Origin: Actinobaculum suis
GTDB taxonomy: Bacteria; Actinomycetota; Actinomycetes; Actinomycetales; Actinomycetaceae
Length of the DNA: 64,000 nt
Assembly (NCBI RefSeq): GCF_900102025.1
Contig: NZ_FNAU01000002.1
Location: 1-64,000, forward strand
Direction: 5' to 3'
Part shown: positions 9,237 to 18,354 of the stretch, piece after piece
Numbering within the stretch: the stretch's first letter is position 1
Layout: the number at the start of each line of letters is the position of its first letter
Notes under the pieces: generated by a model
The model's input: only the letters and a program-made list of their open reading frames with translations
Database searches by the model: none
Told to the model about the DNA's origin: nothing
Made by a program: the position numbers and the translations under genes

Positions 9237-10309
9237 TATTCTTCATCCTTGCCATACTGCATATGCCCTGGCACTTCCCCTGAATCATCAAGAAGCCTGT
9301 CATCGTCGCGATGCGGCAGATGCGGCTCCAAGATCTCCATTAGAACATCAAGCATAGTCGGCAACACATTTTGCCGATGTATTTCCTTACGCAGCCGACG
9401 TCGAATTTCCGCCACCGGCTCTACCTCGTGGGCACACGAGAAAACTAGTGGCACCACGAGTCGCGCCTTGAAAAGATCCGCCAAATCAAAAAGCAGTGCC
9501 CGCGCGTTTCCCCGATGAATCACGCCCAGTGCTGGGTTCACCCCGATAGCCGAACACACAGTTGACGCAACGCCATACATAATAGAATTAGCGACGTTTA
9601 ACCCCGCGTTTACAGGATCTTCCGCCTCCGGATTACGCTTAAACCCCTTGATCTTCGCCTTCTTAGCGCCCTCCCGGTAAGCACTTCGCATGAGCCGGCC
9701 TTCCAGTCCCCGCATCACCTGCAGAGTTCCGCCTTTTATTACCCCTTCCCCAAACTGTTTACAGTAAAGCTTGCGGGCAGCTTCTTTCACATGCACTTCG
9801 GAAGAAATCAATTTCGCTTGCGCGATTGCCCACTTAGCGGAAGAAGTCAACGGCGTCGCCACCGCGTAACTCGTAATTCCGCTACCTCCCGAAAATACCA
9901 CCACGCATCCCGCCCTCGCGCACGAAGCCATAGCCGCATGCGAAATACTCGTTCCCGGCCCGAGCACCAGCACTCCGAGGCCGGCTACCGGTAACTGGAT
10001 CCGCAGCTTCAGCTGTTCGGTCTTCTCCCTATCTTTTACGGAAGCTTTCGCTTCCGCATCACTCATTTCCGAAACATCCGCTTCCGCTTCATCTGCTTCC
10101 CCATCACCCGCTTCCACATCATCCGCTTCCGCTTCACCCGCTTCCGGAGCTCCTGCTTTAGCATCATCCGTTTGGATAGCGATAACGCCGGTGCGGTCTT
10201 GCCGTATGAGTGCCCGCTCTAGGTACAGATACGAAATCCGGTCAGATATTCGCACTTGGTGGCTAGCTGGAATGCGCGAGAATGCCAGCGCCTCCTCAGA
10301 ATAATTCAT
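9236..10309 (-). CDS. cas1: Cas1e integrase with an acidic insertion
   Basis: Catalytic subunit that inserts new spacers at the leader-repeat junction. Metal-binding residues are present: E203 (RGLEG), H265 (VIHRGN), D275 and D278 (FDLADLF), so activity is expected. At 357 residues it is about 50 longer than E. coli Cas1. The extra length is an Asp/Glu/Ala-rich stretch at about residues 46-102, encoded by 10004-10174. It lies between TGVIAI and IQLPVAGLGVLVLGPGTSISH, that is, in a loop of the N-terminal beta domain. The insertion's DNA is made of short repeats of the type ATCCGCTTCC. The ATG overlaps the cas3 stop (ATGA). It is the third gene of the minus-strand cas operon. Confidence 0.95.
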   Translation of the reverse strand: MNYSEEALAFSRIPASHQVRISDRISYLYLERALIRQDRTGVIAIQTDDAKAGAPEAGEAEADDVEAGDGEADEAEADVSEMSDAEAKASVKDREKTEQLKLRIQLPVAGLGVLVLGPGTSISHAAMASCARAGCVVVFSGGSGITSYAVATPLTSSAKWAIAQAKLISSEVHVKEAARKLYCKQFGEGVIKGGTLQVMRGLEGRLMRSAYREGAKKAKIKGFKRNPEAEDPVNAGLNVANSIMYGVASTVCSAIGVNPALGVIHRGNARALLFDLADLFKARLVVPLVFSCAHEVEPVAEIRRRLRKEIHRQNVLPTMLDVLMEILEPHLPHRDDDRLLDDSGEVPGHMQYGKDEE

Positions 10310-13035
10310 GCGTGATTCTCCCCCGCACTTGCCGAGCTGTCCTCCCCGGTTCCGCCCTCTAGCCCCACGTAACCAATCTCTGGAGAGTAAAACCTTTCCG
10401 CACCTCGCAGCAAGTAATACCCCGCCAGCACTGATTTCGAGTCGCTAAGCGATTCCAAACTGCCCTCTTCACACAGCTGCGCGAACATATCCTGCTTGAT
10501 ACGCACGGTTATAGAAGCTTTGAGCGCTGCACGAATTATTGTTTGCCTGCTTTCATCTTTAGGTAACCGCTGCAGTTCTTCCGCAGTTCCCTGCCAGGCA
10601 CCGGGCACCGCGTCCGGGTCCCCACCCATAATCAACTGGTATTGGTCGCTATCATCAATGAGACGGGTGGAACTTTCGTCTTTAGGCAATCCCACGGTAA
10701 GAGCTTCAAAACTACCCGCTTGTGGATCTCCCGTAAGCAAATCCGCGATCCGTGCCTTTCGATTGCCCGCTTTCATCGCCTGAATAATCTGTTCTGCTAC
10801 TGCTTCTTCGTCATCCGCAGTCACTGCATCTTCTAAAGAAACCGCTGCTGCGTCCACAAATTCCTGCGCATTTTCCGGCAAAACTAACTTACCCCGGGGC
10901 CGAATCCAATCCACGGTACGTGTGAGTTCGGCTTTCAAGTATGGCCGCACCTTCCATGCTTCTGGATCTTCAATTACGGCCAAGCTCAACTCCATCCCAG
11001 TTTGCCCCGGAGCTCGTTCCGCCCGCAATGGGTCTTCACGCCGCCACAGCCTACCTAACCGTTGAATAAGCGAAGGAGCGGGGCAAAGTTCGGTGCGCAT
11101 AAAATCCAGATCGATGTCTAGCGATGCTTCGATCACCTGCGTGCCGACAACGGTTATTGCGCTTCCCGCACTCCCGGCTCCCACCGTTTCATGAAGCCTT
11201 TCGGTAAGCACGCGGCGATGCTCTGCCGTCATCCGGGAATGCAAGAGAACCACTTCGCTCCCCGCCGCGCGAGCAAGTTGCGCCGTTTCTTGCGCACGCG
11301 CCACTGTATTGCAAATAATGCCAATGCGCGCCTGCGGGAACCGCTGCCGGATCCGCTTTTCCCACGCGACGTGCCCCTCCACCATCTCTGCAAATGGCAC
11401 CTCATCCACCGCAATTTTTATCTCGCGAGCGCGGTCCGGTACCTTCGCGATCCGCAGCTCCGATTCAGCAAGAGATTCTACTGCGGGAAATTCGGTTTCT
11501 GGCAGAGCGAAGTTTTCGCCGCCGTAGGCGCGCATAAGCCTTTCACGTTGCCAGCTGGGCATGGTTGCGGTCAAGAAAGTAACGCGTGTACCCGTAGCGG
11601 CGAGCCACGGTAAAAGCTGACCCAAAAGCTCGGTTTGATACTGATCGAGGGTATGCACCTCATCAATTACCACGTGCGCATTTGCCAACGCTAATAACCG
11701 TAAATGGATCCATTTTCCAGGAAGGGCACCAGCAAGTGCCTGGTCAACGGTGCCCACGCAAATTGGGGCCAGTAACCGCGAAGCTCCTGATTTGACGAAG
11801 GTGGAAGGGTACAGGCCGCTGGGGCGCTGACTTTGCTCGGCCTCTATTTCTAGTTCCGCATCAGCTTTGGCATTTTTGTGCTGTGTGTTGGAATGGCCAG
11901 TGCTTTCGTCGTCGTACACCGTAATCGGGTTGGCATAAAAATCTTCGATCGAGGCGAGCCCGTGGGCTAGAGAGGCAACATTAGCTGTCCCGGCGTAGAT
12001 TTTTTGGATGCGAGCCATCATGGCATTAGTAGTAGCTTGCGTTGGCAATAGGAAAATCAGGCGCTCGTTTTTCGTGGCGTGGCGTAGTAGTGCCGCCTCG
12101 GTTTTGCCCGAACCGGTACTGGCCATAATCGAGTACAGTCCGGCCCCAGACTGCATAGCTTCTGCTTGTGCTGGCCGCGGAGCATGCCCCTGGAGGATTT
12201 TCTTACAGGCTTCTTCGGTGTTTCTCCAGGGCGGCGTGTATATGCCAACGGTTTCCCGCACTCGTTTTTCTGCTTCCGCGGAGCGGCGGGCAATCCAATC
12301 GGCTGGGGTGGCAAGGAGCTCCGGAGATTTGGCCAGAATTTCCTGCCCCGCAAGTACAAATTCTTCCCCCGAAGCAATTCGATCTGCCAGAATCACCAGT
12401 CCGGAAAGTAGCAAAGTGATAGCCGGAGCAACGGTTTCGGGCATTTCCTCTCGCGATATCCCGCATCCGGCAGCAACCGCGGCCAGTAAATCGCTTTGCG
12501 CGGCCGCCCAGCGGGTTTTTTCTACTTCCAGTAGGGCGGGGCGAATTTGCCTGGCTCTACCAACCACGCACTGCCAGCGCCCGTGATGGCCAGCTACTGT
12601 AAGTTCTTTCCAGGTGGCGCGCGCGGGAGCTTCCCGCCGTAATAAGTCCCCTTGCAAAGCGTACGCGGACCACGCTTCATGCCTGCGAATAACGGGATCC
12701 GTACTGGTAATGAGGGTACTTAGTGGAGAAGGTGGGCCGTATAACCCACTCGCTTTGATGCGACGGCGAATCTCTTCCCACACTTCTCCGCTTCGGCGGG
12801 GCTGAAGTTGAAACTGTGGTATGGCTTTTCCGGCGTCGTGCGCTCCACCCAGAAACTGGACCGTTTGCCGAGCTTTAGGGCCAAGTTCCGCGCTAATAAG
12901 ATCACGCAATTCGGGTCGTAACCAGGAATCGTAAAGCACGCCGATCACGGTAGCGGTGTCGAGCAAGTGCGCTAGAAGTGGGTACGTTTTGACGAGCCTG
13001 CTTTGTTTTGCCCATAGCTCAGGGTGGGTATTCAT
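10306..13035 (-). CDS. cas3: Cas3 helicase-nuclease (type I-E)
   Basis: Recruited by Cascade to unwind and degrade targeted DNA. The N-terminal HD nuclease has H66-D67 (GGAHDAGK) and GHHGRW at about 149-154. The SF2 helicase part has Walker A STGSGKT (about 306-312), a DEVH box (VVIDEVHTLDQ, near 458) and the motif TATMP. The C-terminal domain follows motif VI (QRLGRLWRR). The 909-residue length is normal for I-E Cas3. The ATG overlaps the cas6e stop by ATGA and its own stop overlaps cas1 the same way, so translation is coupled. Unlike the usual I-E order, cas3 lies between cas6e and cas1, on the opposite strand from the other Cascade genes. Confidence 0.96.
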   Translation of the reverse strand: MNTHPELWAKQSRLVKTYPLLAHLLDTATVIGVLYDSWLRPELRDLISAELGPKARQTVQFLGGAHDAGKAIPQFQLQPRRSGEVWEEIRRRIKASGLYGPPSPLSTLITSTDPVIRRHEAWSAYALQGDLLRREAPARATWKELTVAGHHGRWQCVVGRARQIRPALLEVEKTRWAAAQSDLLAAVAAGCGISREEMPETVAPAITLLLSGLVILADRIASGEEFVLAGQEILAKSPELLATPADWIARRSAEAEKRVRETVGIYTPPWRNTEEACKKILQGHAPRPAQAEAMQSGAGLYSIMASTGSGKTEAALLRHATKNERLIFLLPTQATTNAMMARIQKIYAGTANVASLAHGLASIEDFYANPITVYDDESTGHSNTQHKNAKADAELEIEAEQSQRPSGLYPSTFVKSGASRLLAPICVGTVDQALAGALPGKWIHLRLLALANAHVVIDEVHTLDQYQTELLGQLLPWLAATGTRVTFLTATMPSWQRERLMRAYGGENFALPETEFPAVESLAESELRIAKVPDRAREIKIAVDEVPFAEMVEGHVAWEKRIRQRFPQARIGIICNTVARAQETAQLARAAGSEVVLLHSRMTAEHRRVLTERLHETVGAGSAGSAITVVGTQVIEASLDIDLDFMRTELCPAPSLIQRLGRLWRREDPLRAERAPGQTGMELSLAVIEDPEAWKVRPYLKAELTRTVDWIRPRGKLVLPENAQEFVDAAAVSLEDAVTADDEEAVAEQIIQAMKAGNRKARIADLLTGDPQAGSFEALTVGLPKDESSTRLIDDSDQYQLIMGGDPDAVPGAWQGTAEELQRLPKDESRQTIIRAALKASITVRIKQDMFAQLCEEGSLESLSDSKSVLAGYYLLRGAERFYSPEIGYVGLEGGTGEDSSASAGENHA

Positions 13036-13769
13036 GCTAACGGCCTAACCGTTAGAAGGCCACATCCGTAGCTTTTTGCTCGGCCAATTCCTTGCAACTG
13101 CAACTGCAAAAGCTGTTCCGGATCGGCAACGCGTGCCACGCCGTCAACGGTATCTACTTGCACAACCCTGCCACTACCGCCCCTGAGGTTCCTTCCTGCG
13201 CGATCTGTTCCGAGCACTTCGCGCTGGTGGTTAATGATTTCGACGCCGGTGAGCGCGCCCACGAATCTGCTTTCTAGCCATGGGGTCATACGCGAAATCC
13301 CTTCCGGCGCTTCGGTATCGCCATCAAAAGGAACCGGCACCGCCTTCGTACCACCTCGTTTTTTACCACTTCGGGTATAAGATTCCGGCCCTTTTTGCCG
13401 CCGAATCGCATTGATTGCTATCCGAAATCCGAGTACTTGCCCCACCGGATACTCGCTGAGCTCTATTTGCTTGACTTCCAGACCCTGGCGTTCCTCTGGC
13501 CGTAACTGTGCTTGCACTAAGAAAAATGGTGGTTGACCTGGAAGTTTATCCACCCGGAAAAGCACTCCTGCCGCCGCCCGTCGCGCGCTTGTGCCGCTCT
13601 GTGCATCCGCCTCTGTTTCACTATCCGTCAAATCGCCGAATAGGGACATCACCGCACGATGTCGAAATTTTGGATCGTTAGGATTCCAGCCATTTTGCGG
13701 CTTGTGTTCTGCCTCTTGGGCGAGAGCCTCATGTAGCGGATATTTGGCAAGATATACGCGCTCGGACAT
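13032..13769 (-). CDS. cas6e: Cas6e crRNA endonuclease (Cse3/CasE)
   Basis: Cuts the pre-crRNA at the 3' base of the repeat hairpin and stays bound to the crRNA 3' end in Cascade. The 245-residue protein starts MSERVYLAKYPLHEALAQ. A family-like segment FRHRAVMSLFGDL (about residues 36-48) carries the candidate catalytic His, and the end GIGRAKSYGCGLLTVRPLA is the Gly-rich loop typical of Cas6e. The ATG at 13769 is chosen over one seven codons upstream because AAAGGAAAG sits just before it. It is the first gene of the minus-strand operon and is separated from the other Cascade genes, which is unusual for I-E loci. Confidence 0.92.
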   Translation of the reverse strand: MSERVYLAKYPLHEALAQEAEHKPQNGWNPNDPKFRHRAVMSLFGDLTDSETEADAQSGTSARRAAAGVLFRVDKLPGQPPFFLVQAQLRPEERQGLEVKQIELSEYPVGQVLGFRIAINAIRRQKGPESYTRSGKKRGGTKAVPVPFDGDTEAPEGISRMTPWLESRFVGALTGVEIINHQREVLGTDRAGRNLRGGSGRVVQVDTVDGVARVADPEQLLQLQLQGIGRAKSYGCGLLTVRPLA

Positions 13770-13929
13770 GAACTTTCCTTTCATCAGCAAGCCCCCGCAC
13801 CCTCGCGTTGAGCATTTAGTTAGTACAATGTTACGGTATGACCACTAGTGTGGTCGGCTAAGCCCACTGCAGTCTATTGGACCATAGCGCCGCACGTTGG
13901 TGTGCGGCTGATAAGGATGTAGGAATCAT
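13770..13929. promoter_or_regulatory. Divergent cas promoter region
   Basis: The only gap from which both cas operons can start. It holds a TACAAT hexamer (13824-13829), an inverted repeat GACCAC-TAGT-GTGGTC (13840-13855) that could be an operator, and a hairpin GCCGCAC/GTGCGGC (13889-13908) just before the cas8e ribosome site, where it could affect translation. No convincing -35 was found, and transcription starts are inferred only from the divergent layout. Confidence 0.45.
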
Positions 13930-15564
13930 ATGAATGGTGACGCACTTAAAACCGTGCAGTGGATCCACACCACTTCTGGCCCCTGCACACCGTATGAATT
14001 CTTGCTGCATTGCCATGAAACCGAATACGCACTTGATTTAGACCGACCCGGGTTCGAGGTGGGCGCGCAATTCCGCTTCTTACTTAGCATGGTAGCCCTG
14101 GCAGTACGCGAAGAGATTCCGGAAAGTGCGCGCCCAGGTGGCCGTATCACTCGGGATCAAGCCGAAAGACTAGTAGAAACAGGCTTTACCGAGAGTGCGG
14201 TTGCGGCCGCCTACGAAAAAGTGGCTCCCTACGCAAATCTTCGCGATGCCGAACGCCCTTTTATGCAGAGGCCAAGATTGGAGCCCACCAGCCCGAAGGA
14301 CAGTTCACGCCGCTTGGGGCGAAATGATCATCCAGTGAAAAAACTATCTCCTGCAATGCCTTCTGATGAAGGAGAAGATTATTGGAATTTATTGGTTAGT
14401 TTCCCAGAAGTTCTTACCGAAGCAGCAGCCACTCTATTGCTGGTGGTTAACCACTATTACTCGCTGGCTGGAAATAACAACTACGACGGCGACAAAGCGC
14501 AGATGGGGGCGCCTGGAATTCGTTTCCTGGGCAAAGGGAACGCTGCAACCGAATTCTGGTGGCAAGAAGATGAGCAAATACCTCTTGCCAGCATGTTAAC
14601 GTCAATTCCTCAAAATTGGATTCCCGGCGAAATACTTCCTGCTTGGGCAGAAAGGGATCCGAAGAAAGCACGCGAAGGCCTCGAGTTCGCCCCGCTCTGG
14701 GCTGCTACTTGGAGCTCAAATACCGCGGTCGGTTTTTGGGAAGGTGAGGAGCTTACTGGCGTACGAGTTGGTGGCATCCCCACTTCCTGGTGGCCCGTTA
14801 ATGCTTCTGATAAAAGCGGAAAGGCCCTGTTGAAACAATGGTGGGATACGCGAAACGAAGCCGATCCGCTATATCTTTACGTCGCAAACGATAAGAATGA
14901 GCTCAAGGCGCAACGTATCGATTTTGGACGCGATGGCACCGACCTTGCGGTCGAGTGGGCGGCAGAAGAGAAAATGCGGGCACTCACGGAAAGCACCGAA
15001 CAGAATCTGCTACCCACATCGGGAGCTGATAGGCGCCCGATTTTCCTCCGCCACCAGCTCGAGGGTACTGCTTCTTCTCCGTCAATTCGTGCCTCTGAAG
15101 TATTCTTCCCAGACGATACGGTATGGGCCTTCGATGTTCCTGAAGAGGCAATTTTCGCAGTGGTAGATGCAGCCCAGATTATCCGGGAAGTCCATAGTAT
15201 TTTTCGGGGCCGATTCCGGCGCCACTCCTCGCAAGACAGTAAGCGTGAACAGTCTTCGGGGCGCCTCACCCCTATTTTGGACGCGCTTGCGGATGCCCAG
15301 CCCGATGCTTCTGCCGAATTCTGGCGCGAGGTAACTGCCACTTACGAGGATTTCCTCGATTCGGCACGGCAGGGTCAACCTGATGTGGAAACGTTACTAC
15401 ACGGTTTACATCGAAGTGCTTTACTTGCTTATGACCGGGTGACCCACCCCTATCTGGACCAACATTCGGCGGAGATTTACTACACCCGATCTGCACTTTC
15501 CCGAATAATTCGGGCGAAGCTACGCGAAAAGTACCCAGTTTTCGATGAGGAATTGAAGGGATAA
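13930..15564 (+). CDS. cas8e: Cas8e (Cse1/CasA), Cascade large subunit
   Basis: Large subunit of type I-E Cascade that recognises the PAM, opens the target and recruits Cas3. The 544-residue protein has the family pattern: an N-terminal domain (EFLLHCHETEYALDL, then FRFLLSMVALAVRE), the segment PFMQRPRLEP, and a C-terminal four-helix bundle (about 390-540). The N-terminus lacks part of the common NLLxxPWIPV start and begins closer to it than usual. A GGATG/GGAAT ribosome site precedes the ATG. First gene of the plus operon, 4 bp before cse2. Confidence 0.93.
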   Translation: MNGDALKTVQWIHTTSGPCTPYEFLLHCHETEYALDLDRPGFEVGAQFRFLLSMVALAVREEIPESARPGGRITRDQAERLVETGFTESAVAAAYEKVAPYANLRDAERPFMQRPRLEPTSPKDSSRRLGRNDHPVKKLSPAMPSDEGEDYWNLLVSFPEVLTEAAATLLLVVNHYYSLAGNNNYDGDKAQMGAPGIRFLGKGNAATEFWWQEDEQIPLASMLTSIPQNWIPGEILPAWAERDPKKAREGLEFAPLWAATWSSNTAVGFWEGEELTGVRVGGIPTSWWPVNASDKSGKALLKQWWDTRNEADPLYLYVANDKNELKAQRIDFGRDGTDLAVEWAAEEKMRALTESTEQNLLPTSGADRRPIFLRHQLEGTASSPSIRASEVFFPDDTVWAFDVPEEAIFAVVDAAQIIREVHSIFRGRFRRHSSQDSKREQSSGRLTPILDALADAQPDASAEFWREVTATYEDFLDSARQGQPDVETLLHGLHRSALLAYDRVTHPYLDQHSAEIYYTRSALSRIIRAKLREKYPVFDEELKG

Positions 15565-15568
15565 TCTC

Positions 15569-16198
15569 ATGGATAATGCTCGCACGGCCACACCTCAGCA
15601 ACTAATCGCGCGCATACTCTCCCGCCGGGCGGATGGAACCGATAAGACCTTCCGCCAGCAACGCGCTAACTTACGCCGCGGCATCGACGAAAATACGGAA
15701 ACATTCGCAATTCCTTACGTATTCCCATTCCTTTCCGGGGATTCGAGCACCCACGGCCAAAAAGTGCTGCTAAGAACCGCAGCGCTGGTTGCTGAATTCG
15801 TGGAGATACCGCAGGATGATCGCACCTCGGATAGGCCACCAAAGCCATTCGGGCGGTGGTGCTACGAGGTGTCTGTAGCCCAGGCCCGAAAAGATGGTCA
15901 GGAGTTTATCCTCAACCCAGATAAACCCGATACGGTTGCACAGCGGCTCGCCTATATCCACACCCAAGACTTCGAGGAGGCAGTTCGCTCCGTGTACCGC
16001 CTGATGCAGTACGCGCGCGGCCTCACTCCACCACCCAGCCTGGATTATTTCGGTCTTTACCGGATGCTCAGTCGCTGGGGAAATGGAATCTCGGAGAGAT
16101 CTAGAAAAGTTCGTTCCGCGCCGCTACGGCACTATTACGCCGGCGCAGCAAGCTATTCACCCAAAGATAATTCCGATTCAACCACTAATACGCACTAA
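15569..16198 (+). CDS. cse2: Cse2 (CasB), Cascade small subunit
   Basis: Small helical subunit present as a dimer in type I-E Cascade, stabilising the R-loop along the backbone. The 209-residue protein has family features: TFRQQRANLRRGID, the central YIHTQDFEEAVRSVYRLMQYARG and the Tyr/Arg-rich end WGNGISERSRKVR. The last 25 residues are a Ser/Asn/Thr-rich tail. The ribosome site is provided by the end of cas8e (GAAGGGATAA). Confidence 0.9.
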   Translation: MDNARTATPQQLIARILSRRADGTDKTFRQQRANLRRGIDENTETFAIPYVFPFLSGDSSTHGQKVLLRTAALVAEFVEIPQDDRTSDRPPKPFGRWCYEVSVAQARKDGQEFILNPDKPDTVAQRLAYIHTQDFEEAVRSVYRLMQYARGLTPPPSLDYFGLYRMLSRWGNGISERSRKVRSAPLRHYYAGAASYSPKDNSDSTTNTH

Positions 16199-16206
16199 GG
16201 AAAAAC

Positions 16207-17298
16207 ATGGCTCGTCACCTTACTATCCATCAGATAACCAACGTTCCGTATTCAAATCTGAATCGTGACGATTCAGGCACTCCGAAGCGGGTCACGTTAG
16301 GAGGCGCTTTACGAGCTCTCCATTCCTCGCAATCTATCAAACGTGGCATTCGCACCAAGTATGAAGAAGCCAGCCTTAACACCTCCGTCAGGTCCGGAAA
16401 TATACTTGACGAGGTCATGGCAACTGTGGCCAAACTAGCCCCGGAAGCGGATATTCCCGCCTTACGGAAGATCGCCAATAAACGAATTGGAGAACTGACT
16501 AAAAGCAGTTCCGCGGAATCGGAATCGGACCGTTCAGTGTGGGTTAGTCAAGAGGAAATCAATACCCTAGCGGAGGCGCTAATACATCCAGATTCTGCAG
16601 AGGATGGAACGGATTTCATTTCCGGGAATGCAACGGGTTCTCTTGCTATTGCCGCTTTTGGCCGGATGTTTGCAAACTCTCCCCAACACAATACGGAAGC
16701 AGCGATTGCGGTATCGCCTGGAATTACCACCCACGCGGCAACTATCGAAACGGACTACTTCACTACCGTTGACGATATTAAAGAACGTGCGGGAGAAACC
16801 GGGGCCACCTATCTCGGCGTCGCACGTTTCGTAAATGGCACGTTCTACCGTAGCGTCACAATTGATCGTGAGCAGCTTAAAGAAAGCTGGACCGGATACG
16901 AAATGCCGGAAAATAGAGAGAATCTAAGCGAACTAATTCGAGCTATTGTTTACGGAGCTCCCCGCGGCAAAGAAAATGCCACAGCTCCCTACACGATGCC
17001 AAGCCTTCTGCTTGCGGAAGAACAGCGGTACCGCACGGCATATAGTTTCGAAAAACCGGTGGAGGCAGGCCGTGATGGCGGGTATGAAGAAACCAGCATT
17101 GCCGAACTTAACCGGCAATACAAGCAAGCCCGGTCCTTCGATCCGGGAAACTTTGGCCCTCTAGAACTCGTTTCCGGCACTGCTGAGCTTGACGAAGGCG
17201 AATTTGCCGGCGCCACATCCTGCAATCTCGATGACTTCATTGCGGGCATTGTGGATTGGATTCTAGAGCCGCTTAAAGACGCCGGGAATGAGGAGTAA
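16207..17298 (+). CDS. cas7e: Cas7e (Cse4/CasC), Cascade backbone
   Basis: Backbone protein, six copies of which line the crRNA in Cascade. The 363-residue protein begins MARHLTIHQITNVPYSNLNRDDSG, the I-E Cas7 start, followed by the RRM-like core (GGALRALHSSQSIKRGIR) and the segment TTHAATIETDYFTTVDD. An AAGGAAAAAC ribosome site precedes the ATG. Its TAA stop overlaps the cas5e ATG (TAATG). Confidence 0.94.
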   Translation: MARHLTIHQITNVPYSNLNRDDSGTPKRVTLGGALRALHSSQSIKRGIRTKYEEASLNTSVRSGNILDEVMATVAKLAPEADIPALRKIANKRIGELTKSSSAESESDRSVWVSQEEINTLAEALIHPDSAEDGTDFISGNATGSLAIAAFGRMFANSPQHNTEAAIAVSPGITTHAATIETDYFTTVDDIKERAGETGATYLGVARFVNGTFYRSVTIDREQLKESWTGYEMPENRENLSELIRAIVYGAPRGKENATAPYTMPSLLLAEEQRYRTAYSFEKPVEAGRDGGYEETSIAELNRQYKQARSFDPGNFGPLELVSGTAELDEGEFAGATSCNLDDFIAGIVDWILEPLKDAGNEE

Positions 17299-18020
17299 TG
17301 GATTGCCTCTACATTCGCCTCGCCGCTCCCCTGCAGTCTTGGGCAGGGCCGGCGGTAGCGGGAAATATCGTTCGCACCGAACGATTTCCCACGCGCTCTG
17401 GCCTCAAAGGCCTTCTCGCTGGGGCACTCGGTGCTCGGCGCGGTGCTTGGCCGAGTTGGCTGGATGAAGCTGAGTTTTGGGTTCGGCAAGATCGAAAACC
17501 TTATCTCACCGACGATTTCCAGACAATTAACCCCCGCGAAGAATCTGAGGAATTTCGACGCCGCATGATCATAATCCAAGGCCAACGGGTTAGTAAAAAG
17601 ACCCTGGTCTTCACACCCGACGCGCGAAGCGGAACCTCGATCGTAAATCGCACCTACCTAGCCGACGGCGAGTTTTTGGTACGAATCGCGGTAGCGGGCA
17701 AGGAAGACGAATTGGAAGACGCCTTGAGCTCCCCTGCTTTCGCCACCTATCTGGGCCGGAAAGCTTTCGCGCCAGAGTTTCCTTTCTACCTGGGTAGAGG
17801 ATCTGCCAATGCTTTTACTCAGATTCCTGCACCATTGCTAGCGCACCAAGAAGCAAATACCGCACAACGGCCGCTTACTTGCGTACTCTACGGACCTCAT
17901 ACGAGCCCGCAGGGAGAACGCACGCAGAATCTAGTGCCCGTCGTTGCCACTCAAAAGGAGCGGCTAGAGAAAATCTCCGAGTTGCTAGACATACGGCGGC
18001 CTCTGAATGCGCGGGCCTAG
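17298..18020 (+). CDS. cas5e: Cas5e (CasD), crRNA 5'-handle binding subunit
   Basis: Caps the 5' handle of the crRNA in Cascade. The 240-residue protein begins MDCLYIRLAAPLQSWAGPAV and has the Cas5 motif FPTRSGLKGLLAGALGARRG (the Arg/Ser/Gly region contacting RNA) and FPFYLGRGSANAF. Last gene of the plus-strand Cascade operon. The usual next gene, cas6e, is absent here and lies on the other strand. Two hairpin terminators follow. Confidence 0.94.
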   Translation: MDCLYIRLAAPLQSWAGPAVAGNIVRTERFPTRSGLKGLLAGALGARRGAWPSWLDEAEFWVRQDRKPYLTDDFQTINPREESEEFRRRMIIIQGQRVSKKTLVFTPDARSGTSIVNRTYLADGEFLVRIAVAGKEDELEDALSSPAFATYLGRKAFAPEFPFYLGRGSANAFTQIPAPLLAHQEANTAQRPLTCVLYGPHTSPQGERTQNLVPVVATQKERLEKISELLDIRRPLNARA

Positions 18021-18068
18021 CCCGAAAGCGGCCAGCTAGATCTTCAAATCCCAAACTCCATAACTCCG

Positions 18069-18100
18069 ATTCTGCCCACGCCACCCGGCGTGGGCAGAAT
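18069..18100 (+). terminator. Terminator after the Cascade operon
   Basis: Perfect 14-bp stem: left arm 18069-18082 (ATTCTGCCCACGCC), loop ACCC, right arm 18087-18100. The T-run after it is weak, but a second terminator follows. Confidence 0.75.
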
Positions 18101-18354
18101 TACTTGTTCAACCTTGCTGACCTTGCTAAACTCCTTGGAGGGTTTGGGAAACTGTTTCTAACCCGCAATTTTTTACATCGAGGTTTGCGTTTCATTCGCG
18201 TGGGCGTAAGCACGCCCACGGCGTGATATTTTTCTTCCACACATCTACGCGGCCTTAGCTCGCGTGCCTCGCCGCCATGTACAAAACCAGAAAATCAACT
18301 CCTTACATGCGCGTGCACTCATCAAAGAACACATAAACATATCAAGGAGGAACC
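18101..18354. terminator. Second terminator and mgtA upstream region
   Basis: A 9-bp stem CGTGGGCGT (18199-18207) with ACGCCCACG (18212-18220) is followed by GATATTTTTC, which makes it a rho-independent terminator backing up the one at 18069. The rest (18231-18354) is the leader of the Mg2+ ATPase gene. No Mg2+ riboswitch or other structured leader could be recognised by eye. Confidence 0.55.

Noticed and set aside
9488-9610. Possible loss of the Cas1 catalytic Glu (a Ser at an aligned Glu in the segment after MYGV)
   Set aside because: That Glu is not the catalytic one. The catalytic Glu is in RGLEG (E203), and all four metal ligands are present.
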